Shown: positions 14,620-23,655, counted from the stretch's first letter. The stretch: 24,290 nucleotides of DNA from Proteiniphilum sp. (GCA_031255275.1 JAIRSV010000101.1:1-24290), one strand, 5' to 3'. Made by a program: numbers and translations. Notes: generated from the letters alone by a model not told the origin.

Positions 14620-17600
14620 ATGATTAAAAGAGTTCTCATTCGTCACTCCTTCTTCTTCTCCTTCTTCTCTCTCTTCCTCTTCCCGTGGACGGCGGAGGAG
14701 GGGGGAGGCGCTGCCTTCGCCGCGCCCGGCGCCTTCGCCGGAAGAGAAAACCGTTCGCCGGCAAACTACACCTTCAGACATTATAACATCAACAACGGAC
14801 TGTCGCAAAATACCGTCTACGCCATCCATCAGGACTCGCAGGGCTTCCTCTGGTTCGGCACCAAAGACGGCCTCAACCGCTTCGACGGCACCACGTTCCG
14901 CACCTACAAGTTCACCCCCGGCGGAATCCTGCGCGACAACGTCTTCCACCGCATCCTCCGGGACAGACATGATAACCTCTGGACGGGTACCGAAGATGGC
15001 GTCTACATCTACAATCCCCGCAGGGAAGAGTTCACCCGCTTCGAACGGACAACGCCCGAAGGCCTCTCGCCCGAAGGCGTCGTCAGCGACCTCCTCCTCG
15101 ACGCCGACGGTGATATATGGATCTCCGTGGACGAAAAAGGCCTCTTCCGCTACGACCCCGCCGCCGACACCCTCACCCACTACACCATCCCCCAAAGCCC
15201 GGACGGGATGAAGATGATCAGCCTCTGCCCCGCCCCGGGCGGACGGGTATGGGTATTTCCCTACAACCGACCCTTCGTCCGGGTCGACAAGGTGACGGGC
15301 GACGTCTCCGAATTTCACCTCAGAGACGACCCTCACCTCGTCTACGGCACCGGCGAGATATGGAAGGTGATCCCCGACGGACGTGACCGTATCCTTATCG
15401 CCTCCTCCACCCGGGGCGTCATCAGCGTAAACACGGCCGACCTCACGCACCGCATCCTCCTCGACGCTGACGCTAACGGGAAACCCGTATTCGCCCGCTG
15501 CCTCACGCGCATCGACCCCCGCACCCTCTGGATCGGCAGCGAATCGGGTCTCTACATCCTCGACACCGAGACGGGTGAAACTGTCAACCTCCGTCACAAC
15601 AGCCACATACCCCACTCCCTCTCCGACAACGCCGTCTACTCCATCAGCAAAGACCGCGAAGGCGGCATCTGGATAGGTACCTACTTCGGCGGGGTAAACT
15701 ACTATTCTGACCCCGACAACCAGTTTGAACTGTTCTACCCCCTCGCCCGCGGCAACCGCATGAACGGAAGCCGCGTACGCGAATTTTGCAGCGCCCCAGG
15801 CGGAAGAATCTGGATCGGCACCGAAGACAGCGGCCTCAACCTCTTCGACCCCGTCACCGGCAACTTCCTGCGCCTCCCCCACGCCCTGCGCACGCTCCAC
15901 ACCAACATCCACGCCCTCTGCGCCGACGGCGACTGCCTCTGGATCGGCACCTTCTCCAAAGGACTCAACCGCTATAACCTGAAAACCGGCCGCCTGACTA
16001 CCTATACCCACACCGGCGCTCCCGGCGCCGTCAGTCACAACAGCACCTTCGCCATACACAAAGACCGCCGCGGAACCCTCTGGGTAGGCAACCTCCTGGG
16101 GCTGAATATCTATAATTATGACCGGGACGACTTCTCGCAAATCGACCATCTGCAGGGAACATACATCCGCGACATCTATGAGGATACGGACGGGAAAATA
16201 TGGATAGCCACCTTTGCCCGCGGCCTCCACCGCTACGACCCCGACACGGAGGTATGGAGGGTCTTTCTGGACGACCCCGCCGGCACGCCCAACGCCATGT
16301 ATAACAAGCTCAACAGCCTCTTTGAAGACAGCCGGCGACGCCTCTGGATCACCACCGAAGGCGGCGGCCTCTACCTCTTCGACCGCGAAAGCGAAACATT
16401 CCGCACCGTCAACAGCGCCCACGGACTGCCTAACGACGTCGTCTATCAGATCGAGGAGGACGGCGACGCCAACCTCTGGCTCTCCACCAACTCGGGCCTC
16501 GTATGCTACGACCCGGAAACGAATGCCTTCAGAAACTACACCGTCCGAAACGGACTGAAGACAAACCAGTTCAACTACCAGTCCAGCTACCGCACTCCGG
16601 ACGGCACCCTCTACTTCGGCTCCATCGACGGCTTCCTGCGCTTCACCCCCCACACCTTCCGCGATCCGGAACCCGACATCTCGCCCGTCCTCACCGACCT
16701 CTTCATCGGAAACGAGCGCGTGAGTCCCGCCGACACCGGCTCGCCCCTGAAGGAGAGTATCCTCTATACCCGCGAACTGACCCTCCCCCGAAACAAAAAC
16801 TCCATCCGCCTCGAATACGCCACCCTCCACTACACCGGCCACCACCTCCACCACATCCGCTACCGGCTCGACGGCTTCGACAAAGACTGGTTACACGCCA
16901 AAAACCGGCAGGACATCATCTACTCCAACCTCAAACCCGGAAGATATACCCTCACCCTCCAGGCCGACGGCGCCGGTGACCGGCCGACGGGAAGGGCCGG
17001 CGTCAGGACGCTCCGCATCCGCATCCGCCCGCCCTTCTGGCTGAGCGTCTGGGCCTACTCGCTCTACATCCTCCTGTTCGCCCTCTCCCTCCTGCTCCTC
17101 TACCGCTACCTCAACACCCGCGAGCAGCGCATCCGCCGGCGCAAGATGAAACTCTTTGAACAGGAAAAGGAACGTGAACTTTATCGTTCCAAGATAGACT
17201 TCTTCACCAACGTAGCCCACGAAATCCGCACCCCCCTCTCGCTCATCAAGGCGCCGCTCGACCACGTCCTCACGATCGGGCAGACCTCCGACGAGGTGAC
17301 GGAAGACCTCCGGATCATGAGTAAGAACACCGACCGCCTCCTCCACCTCACCAACCAGCTGTTAGACTTCCGCAAAACCGAATCGGACGCCTATTCCCTC
17401 CACCTGAACCTGCAAAACGCCTCAGCACTGATTCGCGACACCTTTCTGCGCTTCACCCCCCTCGCCCGCCGGCGCAACCTCCTCTTCGACCTCGACCTGC
17501 CCGCCACCGACATCCACGCACAGCTCGACAGAGAAGCCTTCATCAAAATCATCAGCAACCTGATGAACAATGCCATCAAATACTGCGACACCCGTGTGCG

Positions 17601-18720
17601 GATAAAGGCATACGCCGCCGCCGCCGCCGGCCCGGAGGGTCGACAATTCCACCTCCTGACCGAAAACGACGGCGAAAGGATCCCTCCGGAATACCGCGAA
17701 GACATCTTCAAACCCTTCGTACACCTCGACCGGGGAGAAAACGGCAAAACCGTCGGCACCGGCATCGGCCTGGCCCTCTCCAGATCCCTCGCCGGCCTGC
17801 ACAGGGGCGACCTGGTGCTCGAAGAGAGCGACGACCTGATACGCTTCCACCTCACCCTGCCCCTGCCCGCCGCGACCGGCGCCCCCCTGCCCGTCGCAGC
17901 GGAATCGGGCGACTCTCCCTCCGAAGCCGAAGAAGAAAAACAGTCTGCCGGCTACACCATACTCCTCGTGGAAGACGACGTCGAACTCCTCCGCTTTCAG
18001 CAAAAAGTCCTCTCCGTCCACTACCGCGTCCACACCGCCTCCGACGGAGCCGAAGCCCTCGACTGCCTGCGCCGGGAAAATACAAACCTCATCGTGAGCG
18101 ACGTCATGATGCCCGGAATGGACGGCCTTGAACTCACCCGACGCGTGAAGTGCGACCTGGAGTTCAGTCACATCCCCGTGATACTCCTCACGGCAAAAGT
18201 CAACGCAGCGTCGACCGTGGAGGGATTTGAAACCGGCGCCGACGCCTATATCGGCAAACCCTTCTCTCTCGAAATCCTCATGGCGCAGATCGCCAGCCTC
18301 CTGCAGAGTCGCGAAAAACTTTGCGAAACCTTCCTCCGAAATCCCTTCCTCGGCGTCCACAGCATCGTGCATACTCCCTCCGACAGAGAGTTCATCCGGA
18401 AACTGAACGCCGCCGTACACGAAAACCTTCACAATCCCGACTTCATCGTAGACGAGATGGCCGGCCATCTCAACATGAGCCGCTCCAACTTCTACCGAAA
18501 GATAAAAGGTATTCTGAACCTCTCCCCCAAAGAGTACCTCCGGGTGGAACGCCTGAAGGAAGCAGCCCTCCTTCTCCGCGAAAAGGGATACAAGGTAAAC
18601 GAAGTCTCCTACAGAGTCGGATTCACCACCCCCTCCTACTTTTCCAAGTGCTTTCAGCAGCAATTCGGCGTGCGGCCCAGCGAAATCGAACAGGAATACG
18701 AGCAGAAAAATGCAAAATGA
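14620..18720 (+). CDS. Hybrid two-component system regulator (HTCS)
   Basis: 1366 residues from the ATG at 14620, where a signal sequence follows (RHSFFFSFFSLFLFPW). An open frame extends upstream to 14383 but only through repeat copies. Residues of about 50-690 are beta-propeller repeats (NGLSQNTVYAIHQDSQGFLW; many LWIGT and IWIGT motifs). A Y_Y_Y-type domain follows (YRLDGFDKDWLHAKN...YSNLKPGRYTL). One membrane helix lies near 805-830. The kinase has NVAHEIRTPLSLI (His867), NLMNNAIKYC and GTGIGLALS. The receiver has LIVSDVMMPGMDG (Asp1161). The C-terminal AraC-type domain runs about 1277-1360 (AGHLNMSRSNFYRKI, VSYRVGFTTPSYFSKCF). HTCS proteins sense oligosaccharides in the periplasm and activate glycan-use genes, most likely the GH2, GH43 and epimerase genes next door. 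Ligand unknown. Confidence 0.95.
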   Translation: MIKRVLIRHSFFFSFFSLFLFPWTAEEGGGAAFAAPGAFAGRENRSPANYTFRHYNINNGLSQNTVYAIHQDSQGFLWFGTKDGLNRFDGTTFRTYKFTPGGILRDNVFHRILRDRHDNLWTGTEDGVYIYNPRREEFTRFERTTPEGLSPEGVVSDLLLDADGDIWISVDEKGLFRYDPAADTLTHYTIPQSPDGMKMISLCPAPGGRVWVFPYNRPFVRVDKVTGDVSEFHLRDDPHLVYGTGEIWKVIPDGRDRILIASSTRGVISVNTADLTHRILLDADANGKPVFARCLTRIDPRTLWIGSESGLYILDTETGETVNLRHNSHIPHSLSDNAVYSISKDREGGIWIGTYFGGVNYYSDPDNQFELFYPLARGNRMNGSRVREFCSAPGGRIWIGTEDSGLNLFDPVTGNFLRLPHALRTLHTNIHALCADGDCLWIGTFSKGLNRYNLKTGRLTTYTHTGAPGAVSHNSTFAIHKDRRGTLWVGNLLGLNIYNYDRDDFSQIDHLQGTYIRDIYEDTDGKIWIATFARGLHRYDPDTEVWRVFLDDPAGTPNAMYNKLNSLFEDSRRRLWITTEGGGLYLFDRESETFRTVNSAHGLPNDVVYQIEEDGDANLWLSTNSGLVCYDPETNAFRNYTVRNGLKTNQFNYQSSYRTPDGTLYFGSIDGFLRFTPHTFRDPEPDISPVLTDLFIGNERVSPADTGSPLKESILYTRELTLPRNKNSIRLEYATLHYTGHHLHHIRYRLDGFDKDWLHAKNRQDIIYSNLKPGRYTLTLQADGAGDRPTGRAGVRTLRIRIRPPFWLSVWAYSLYILLFALSLLLLYRYLNTREQRIRRRKMKLFEQEKERELYRSKIDFFTNVAHEIRTPLSLIKAPLDHVLTIGQTSDEVTEDLRIMSKNTDRLLHLTNQLLDFRKTESDAYSLHLNLQNASALIRDTFLRFTPLARRRNLLFDLDLPATDIHAQLDREAFIKIISNLMNNAIKYCDTRVRIKAYAAAAAGPEGRQFHLLTENDGERIPPEYREDIFKPFVHLDRGENGKTVGTGIGLALSRSLAGLHRGDLVLEESDDLIRFHLTLPLPAATGAPLPVAAESGDSPSEAEEEKQSAGYTILLVEDDVELLRFQQKVLSVHYRVHTASDGAEALDCLRRENTNLIVSDVMMPGMDGLELTRRVKCDLEFSHIPVILLTAKVNAASTVEGFETGADAYIGKPFSLEILMAQIASLLQSREKLCETFLRNPFLGVHSIVHTPSDREFIRKLNAAVHENLHNPDFIVDEMAGHLNMSRSNFYRKIKGILNLSPKEYLRVERLKEAALLLREKGYKVNEVSYRVGFTTPSYFSKCFQQQFGVRPSEIEQEYEQKNAK

Positions 18721-18776
18721 GACGCCAGTGATATATTTTGACCGGTTTTTACCACTCCTTCCGGCAGTAAACAGCT

Positions 18777-18784
18777 ATATTCGC
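18777..18784 (+). promoter_or_regulatory. Weak -7 box candidate for the GH2 gene
   Basis: TATATTCG approximates TAnnTTTG with one mismatch and lies 41 bases before the ATG at 18826. No clear -33 box. An HTCS-controlled promoter may rely on an activator site instead, but I could not identify one in this 105-base gap. Confidence 0.25.
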
Positions 18785-18825
18785 ACCGTCAAATTTTATT
18801 ATTCACTCAAAAAAAGAACAACAAC

Positions 18826-20637
18826 ATGAAATTAAAAGTAATTCTGTCGGCTTTACTCCTGACAACCTTTACCCTCTCTGCCCAGTGGAAACCCGCGGGC
18901 GACAAACTCAAAACCCGGTGGGCCGCGCAGGTGGATTCCGCCAACGTTCTTCCCCACTATCCCCGCCCCCTCATGGAGCGCAGCGAATGGCTAAACCTCA
19001 ACGGACTGTGGAATTATGCCATCCTTCCCGCGGGAAAACGGAAAGGCACCGGCTTCGACGGCCGGATACTCGTACCCTTCGCCGTAGAATCAAGCCTCTC
19101 CGGCGTACAGAAGCGGATTGGCCGCGACAGTAACCTCTGGTATCAGCGCGAGTTCACCGTACCCGCCAAATGGAAAAACAGCAGGATACTCCTCCACTTC
19201 GGCGCCGTGGACTGGAAGGCTGACGTGTGGGTCAACGGCATAAAGGTAGGGCAGCACACCGGAGGCTATACCCCCTTTACGTTCGACATAACGGCCGCCT
19301 TGACGAATGGCACCAACACGCTCGCCGTCGGAGTATGGGATCCTACCGACGGAAGCTTTCAGCCTCGCGGGAAGCAGGTGAACCGTCCCGAAGGCATCTG
19401 GTATACGCCCGTGACCGGCATCTGGCAGACCGTATGGCTCGAACCTGTGCCTGAGACTCATATCGGGAATGTGAGGATTACGCCGGATGTAGATAACAAC
19501 CTCCTCACCGTGCAGGCCATCGTCAGCGGCGCCGGCGCCGGCACGAAGGTAGAGGTGAAAGTGACGGAGGGAACGCGTACGGTAGCAACCGGTCAGTCAC
19601 TCAGTCACCTTCCGGTGGAAATCTCCATGCCGGAAGATGTCAAACTCTGGTCGCCCGGCGCTCCGCACCTTTACGACCTGGAGATTACGCTCCTGAACGG
19701 GAACAAACTTCTCGACAGGGTCAAAAGCTACGCTGCCATGCGCAAATACTCCGTGAGGCGCGACGACAGGGGTATCATCCGCCTGCAGCTGAACAATAAA
19801 GACCTCTTTCAGTTCGGCCCCCTCGACCAGGGCTGGTGGCCCGACGGCCTCTATACCGCGCCTACCGACGAAGCGCTGGAGTATGATGTGGTGAAAACCA
19901 AAGAACTTGGCTTCAACATGATCCGCAAGCACGTGAAGGTTGAACCTGCCCGCTGGTATACGCACTGCGACCGTCACGGGATAATCGTCTGGCAGGACAT
20001 GCCCAGTGGCGACAGAGGCCCCGAATGGCAGACGCACCGCTACTTCGACGGTGTGGAGAGAATCCGTTCCGCCGAATCGGAGGCTAACTTCCGCAAGGAA
20101 TGGAAGGAGATTATCGACCTCCTCTACTCTCATCCCTCGATCGGCGTATGGGTACCCTTCAACGAAGCGTGGGGACAGTTCAAAACACCGGAAATCGCCG
20201 AGTGGACGAAGCAGTATGATCCCTCGCGCCTGGTGAATCCGGCCAGCGGCGGAAATCATTACGCTGCGGGAGACATGCTTGACTTGCACCAGTACCCTTC
20301 ACCCCTTCTGTACCTGTATGATGCGAGTCGGGCTACCGTCCTCGGCGAATACGGCGGAATCGGATGGGCTGTGAAGGATCATCTGTGGGAACCTGACCGC
20401 AACTGGGGTTACGTCCAGTTCAACAGCGCCCGCGAGGTTACCGACGAGTATGTCAAGTATGCCGAACAGCTGAAGCAGCTGATCTTCCGCGGATTTTCCG
20501 CAGCCGTATACACCCAGACTACGGATGTGGAGATAGAGGTGAACGGATTAATGACCTATGACCGGGAACTGCTGAAAGTGGAGGAAGAGAGGGTCAAAAA
20601 GGTGAATCGGGAAATCTGCGGTATCCTGGACAATTAA
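18826..20637 (+). CDS. Glycoside hydrolase family 2 enzyme, secreted
   Basis: 603 residues with signal peptide MKLKVILSALLLTTFTLSAQ. The N-terminal sugar-binding jelly-roll spans about 40-205 (WLNLNGLWNYAI, LVPFAVESSLSGV, LLHFGAVDWKADVWVNG, VGVWDPTD). An Ig-like domain covers about 210-310. The TIM-barrel domain contains RKHVKVEPARWYTHCDRHG and IVWQDMPSG. The acid/base is Glu447 in GVWVPFNEAWGQF; the nucleophile candidate is Glu508 in VLGEYGGIGW. These fit GH2, which covers beta-galactosidases, glucuronidases, mannosidases and some arabinose-releasing enzymes, so the substrate cannot be set from motifs. The 61-residue spacing between the glutamates is short for LacZ-type members. The protein probably acts in the periplasm. 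It follows the HTCS regulator and may be in its regulon. Confidence 0.9.
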   Translation: MKLKVILSALLLTTFTLSAQWKPAGDKLKTRWAAQVDSANVLPHYPRPLMERSEWLNLNGLWNYAILPAGKRKGTGFDGRILVPFAVESSLSGVQKRIGRDSNLWYQREFTVPAKWKNSRILLHFGAVDWKADVWVNGIKVGQHTGGYTPFTFDITAALTNGTNTLAVGVWDPTDGSFQPRGKQVNRPEGIWYTPVTGIWQTVWLEPVPETHIGNVRITPDVDNNLLTVQAIVSGAGAGTKVEVKVTEGTRTVATGQSLSHLPVEISMPEDVKLWSPGAPHLYDLEITLLNGNKLLDRVKSYAAMRKYSVRRDDRGIIRLQLNNKDLFQFGPLDQGWWPDGLYTAPTDEALEYDVVKTKELGFNMIRKHVKVEPARWYTHCDRHGIIVWQDMPSGDRGPEWQTHRYFDGVERIRSAESEANFRKEWKEIIDLLYSHPSIGVWVPFNEAWGQFKTPEIAEWTKQYDPSRLVNPASGGNHYAAGDMLDLHQYPSPLLYLYDASRATVLGEYGGIGWAVKDHLWEPDRNWGYVQFNSAREVTDEYVKYAEQLKQLIFRGFSAAVYTQTTDVEIEVNGLMTYDRELLKVEEERVKKVNREICGILDN

Positions 20638-20650
20638 TTTTCTTCCCGTT

Positions 20651-21019
20651 ATGAAGAAGTACGTTTTTACTTTTCTGTTTTTCCTGTTCGGTTACCTGGC
20701 GTCAACACGGGTGCGCTCTCTGATTGCTGCGCCCGAACGGCCTTATTTATGGCGGATTCACCTCCTGCCTGCCTTTCTGAGCGGAACGGGGGCTGTAATA
20801 ATTTCCTGCTTCGGGGACAGAATGAGTAAATACGTCTTTACCTTTCTACTGATCCCGTTTTCCATCCTTGCGTTTACAGGCGGGAATTACCTTCCCGCAG
20901 CTCAGGAACGGGCCTGTTTATGGTGGCTTCACCTTCCTCCGGCTCTTCCGGCCGGAGCGACGGTGGCTGCGGTCTTTTATCTTCAGGATAAAGGGATGGA
21001 AAAAAAGAGAAGGGGCTAA
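20651..21019 (+). CDS. Small membrane protein made of two tandem homologous halves
   Basis: 122 residues, unrecognised family. Residues 1-58 and 59-116 align: KKYVFTFLFFLFGYLA with SKYVFTFLLIPFSILA; IAAPERPYLWRIHLLPAF with PAAQERACLWWLHLPPAL; then a second hydrophobic stretch in each, ending GDRM and DKGM. This gives about four hydrophobic segments and a basic C-terminus (EKKRRG). The start ATG is 13 bases after the GH2 stop and the stop is 29 bases before the GH43 gene, so it is probably co-transcribed with both. Nothing indicates transport or enzymatic residues. It could be a short-lived duplication of a 60-residue membrane peptide. Confidence 0.6.
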   Translation: MKKYVFTFLFFLFGYLASTRVRSLIAAPERPYLWRIHLLPAFLSGTGAVIISCFGDRMSKYVFTFLLIPFSILAFTGGNYLPAAQERACLWWLHLPPALPAGATVAAVFYLQDKGMEKKRRG

Positions 21020-21048
21020 CTTTCCCGTATTCACTTCACACGCGTCTC

Positions 21049-22065
21049 ATGCAGAAATATATGACTGTCCACAGTATTCACCTCCTCTTTGCTCTCGCGC
21101 TCCTGTCCGGGTGCAGGGCGCGGGATGTCTCTCCCGGCGGAAATTCGCACAAAGAGGGTGCATACCGTAATCCTGTAATCAATTACAGTCTGCCTGATCC
21201 CTCGATCATGCGGGCTGACGACGGTTACTTTTACCTTTATGCTACCGAGAATATCCGGAACATCCCCATACACCGTTCCGCAGACCTGGTCAAATGGGAA
21301 TTTACGGGTACGGCGTTTACTGATTCTACCCGTCCCTCCTTCGAACCTGAGGGCGGGCTGTGGGCGCCTGACATAAATTTTGTCAACGGGAAATATGTGC
21401 TGTATTATTCCATGTCAGTCTGGGGCGGAGAGTGGACGTGCGGTATCGGTGCGGCCTGCGCCGACAGGCCGGAGGGGCCTTTTACCGATCATGGCATGAT
21501 TTTCCGCAGCAGCGACATTGATGTGCAGAATTCCATCGATCCCTTCTTCATCGAGGAGGAGGGGAAGAAATACCTTTTCTGGGGAAGCTTTCGCGGCATT
21601 TACGCCGCAGAACTCTCGGACGATGGTCTCTCGCTGAGGCCGGGCGCTGAAAAGCGGCGAATATCGGGGACAGCCTACGAGGGAGTCTGCATACACCGGC
21701 GTAACGGTTATTATTATATGTTAGCCTCCGTCGGATCGTGCTGCGAGGGGTTGAACAGTACTTATTCCACTGTGGTCGGCCGGTCCGGCAACCTCTTCGG
21801 CCCCTATCTCGACAGGCAGGGCGGGTCTATGACGGATAACCGTCACGAGACGCTGATCCGGCGAAACGGGATGTTTGTCGGGCCTGGGCATAATTCTGAA
21901 ATCGTGCAGGATTCGAAGGGGACGGACTGGATTTTCTATCATGCCGTATCGGTAGACAATCCCGTCGGGAGGGTGCTGATGATGGATCGGGTACGCTGGG
22001 AGGAGGACTGGCCTTTTGTTGAAGGAGGTGTTCCGTCTCTGGTCTCAGACAGGCCTGTTTTTTAA
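21049..22065 (+). CDS. Glycoside hydrolase family 43-type lipoprotein (arabinan/xylan-active candidate)
   Basis: 338 residues. The lipoprotein signal ends with LLSGC; a second ATG four codons in is also possible. The five-bladed propeller signature of GH43 is clear: NPVINYSLPDPSIMRADDGYF with base Asp50, WAPDINFVNGKYVLYYS, SIDPFFIEEEGKKYLFWGS with Asp164 as pKa modulator, and YEGVCIHRRNGYYYMLAS with acid Glu211. The blade pattern resembles endo-arabinanase and arabinofuranosidase members; xylosidase or galactan-acting members remain possible. It would act in the periplasm or at the cell surface. It lies between the small membrane gene and the epimerase gene in the HTCS-adjacent cluster. Confidence 0.88.
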   Translation: MQKYMTVHSIHLLFALALLSGCRARDVSPGGNSHKEGAYRNPVINYSLPDPSIMRADDGYFYLYATENIRNIPIHRSADLVKWEFTGTAFTDSTRPSFEPEGGLWAPDINFVNGKYVLYYSMSVWGGEWTCGIGAACADRPEGPFTDHGMIFRSSDIDVQNSIDPFFIEEEGKKYLFWGSFRGIYAAELSDDGLSLRPGAEKRRISGTAYEGVCIHRRNGYYYMLASVGSCCEGLNSTYSTVVGRSGNLFGPYLDRQGGSMTDNRHETLIRRNGMFVGPGHNSEIVQDSKGTDWIFYHAVSVDNPVGRVLMMDRVRWEEDWPFVEGGVPSLVSDRPVF

Positions 22066-22150
22066 CGGAAGGAAGTGTGCGGTATCTGTTTTTTTCTGTG
22101 TACGGGCCGTTATTTTCAGCTATTGGAGGCTGTTTCTGAAATAAATCATG

Positions 22151-22158
22151 TAAATTTG
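22151..22158 (+). promoter_or_regulatory. -7 box upstream of the aldose epimerase gene
   Basis: TAAATTTG exactly matches TAnnTTTG, 62 bases before the ATG at 22221. A TTGG at 22123-22126 sits 24 bases upstream, slightly long for a -33 box. It suggests that the epimerase can be transcribed separately from the GH43 gene, which ends at 22065. Confidence 0.5.
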
Positions 22159-22220
22159 CGGATATATGACGTGAATCTCGCAGAAATCTGTTCAATTAAT
22201 AATTATAATTTAGAAAAGCG

Positions 22221-23372
22221 ATGAAGTTTAATCAATTGATCCTGTTGCTGTCAATCGTTGCGGTGACCGGATGTGCCAACAGGCAAAAAGAGGCTCCCGC
22301 AGAGCAGCTAACGCTCTCGGGATTGAAGAAGAGTGACTTTCAGACGGAGATCGGCGGCAAGCCGGTGGATCTTCATGTACTGACGAATGTGAACGGGGCG
22401 GAGGTGACCGTAACCGGTTACGGCGGACGAATCGTCTCGGTGATGGTTCCCGACAGGGACGGTGTGCTGCGGGACGTGGTGCTCGGTTTTGACTGTGTGG
22501 ACAACTATGTGAATATCGATAACAATTTCGGTGCGACCATCGGGCGTTACGGTAACCGGATTGCCCACGGAAAGATTAACGTGGACGGAGTGTCGTATGA
22601 GTTGCCTCAGAACAACTTCGGGCATACTTTGCATGGCGGGCCTGAGGGTTTTGACCGGAAGGTGTTTGATGTCGTGCGGGAAAGTGATCAGTCAGTAGTG
22701 CTTAGCTATCTCTCGCAGGACGGGGAGGCCGGATTTCCCGGTAACCTGAGCGTGAAGGTGAGGATGACGCTGACGGATGATAATGCCATTGATTTGCAGT
22801 ATGAGGCGGAAACGGACAGGGAGACGGTTGTGAATCTGACGAATCATACCTACTTCAATCTGTCGGGCGACGCCGGCAGTACGATTCTCAACGATCTGCT
22901 GATGATCAGCGCGGATGAGTATACACCCGTGGATGATACGTTTATGACGACCGGAGTGATCGAAAAGGTGGAAGGTACGCCGATGGATTTCAGGACGCCT
23001 GTAGCCGTGGGTGAGCGTATAGACCGGTATGATTTCGAGCAGTTGAAAAACGGTGACGGGTATGATCACAACTGGGTGCTGAATACCGGGGGGGATATTA
23101 CCCGGGTAGCGGCTACGGTCTATTCACCGGCCAGCGGCATCCTGCTGGAGGTGTATACGGTTGAGCCGGGCATCCAGGTTTATACCGGAAATTTCCTCGA
23201 CGGTACGGTGACCGGCAAGTATGGGGCTGTGTATGGTAAGCGTAACGCTATTTGCCTGGAGACGCAGAAGTATCCCGATTCGCCTAACAAACCTGACTGG
23301 CCGTCTCCTTACCTGAAGCCGGGGGAGATTTATTCCAGTCGCTGTATTTATAAGTTTTCTGTGGGGCAGTGA
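22221..23372 (+). CDS. galM: Aldose 1-epimerase (mutarotase), lipoprotein form
   Basis: 383 residues. The signal peptide ends VAVTGC, a lipobox, so the enzyme is predicted to be lipid-anchored outside the cytoplasm. Family motifs are intact: the GRYGNRIAHGKINVDG loop, NNFGHTLHGGPEGFDRKVF (His138 region), NLTNHTYFNLSG with catalytic His209, and VEPGIQVYTGNFLDG with catalytic base Glu315. The enzyme interconverts alpha and beta anomers of galactose or glucose, and perhaps arabinose. An exported mutarotase fits sugar release by the neighbouring GH2 and GH43 enzymes. Coding-strand composition is G-rich, unlike the C-rich HTCS gene. It has its own -7 box and a good terminator. Confidence 0.93.
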   Translation: MKFNQLILLLSIVAVTGCANRQKEAPAEQLTLSGLKKSDFQTEIGGKPVDLHVLTNVNGAEVTVTGYGGRIVSVMVPDRDGVLRDVVLGFDCVDNYVNIDNNFGATIGRYGNRIAHGKINVDGVSYELPQNNFGHTLHGGPEGFDRKVFDVVRESDQSVVLSYLSQDGEAGFPGNLSVKVRMTLTDDNAIDLQYEAETDRETVVNLTNHTYFNLSGDAGSTILNDLLMISADEYTPVDDTFMTTGVIEKVEGTPMDFRTPVAVGERIDRYDFEQLKNGDGYDHNWVLNTGGDITRVAATVYSPASGILLEVYTVEPGIQVYTGNFLDGTVTGKYGAVYGKRNAICLETQKYPDSPNKPDWPSPYLKPGEIYSSRCIYKFSVGQ

Positions 23373-23400
23373 CGGGTTGACGGGTTTTATTAAAAAAAAT

Positions 23401-23439
23401 TCCGGGCTATGATTTTCTTATCATAGTCCGGATTTTTTT
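23401..23439 (+). terminator. Rho-independent terminator after the epimerase gene
   Basis: TCCGGGCTATGAT (23401-23413) pairs with ATCATAGTCCGGA (23420-23432) with one G-U pair and a 6-base loop, followed by seven T residues. Confidence 0.92.
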
Positions 23440-23502
23440 CGACCGGATGTCGGCAGGCAGAAGTGGAGAAGTTTAGAAGTGGAGAAGCTGAGAAGTGGGG
23501 AA

Positions 23503-23557
23503 AACCAGCTCGGGGAGCGCCCGCGGCAAGGGGCGGGAGCACCCGCCCCGACGAGCG
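23503..23557 (-). repeat. Dispersed repeat, copy 7 (inverted, 2-base deletion)
   Basis: Reverse copy with GCCCGCGGCAAGG in place of GCCCGAGTGGCAAGG. It is preceded by a purine tail of AGAAGTGGAGAAG-like direct repeats (23459-23500), the complement of the pyrimidine tail of forward copies. Confidence 0.9.
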
Positions 23558-23590
23558 ATTTTTTTTTTAGAAGTGAAGAATGTAATAGCT

Positions 23591-23655
23591 GTCGCTACGC
23601 GACGCTATATATATATAATGTACGGGCAAGGCATGCCTTGCCCTGTTTTCTTTTT
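23591..23655. repeat. Two-hairpin module, second locus
   Basis: GTCGC and GCGAC (23591-23603, loop TAC) are followed by an AT-rich stretch and a perfect 20-base palindrome at 23624-23643 (half-site GGGCAAGGCA), then CTGTTTTCTTTTT. This is the reverse complement of the module at 14213-14280 and it joins directly to forward copy 8, keeping the same junction with the repeat. Confidence 0.88.

Noticed and set aside
14566..16854. 762-codon minus-strand frame opposite the HTCS gene, with another of 413 codons at 17422-18663
   Set aside because: Low-complexity Val/Gly/Glu/Ala-rich shadow of the propeller and kinase coding sequence; no signal peptide or domain.
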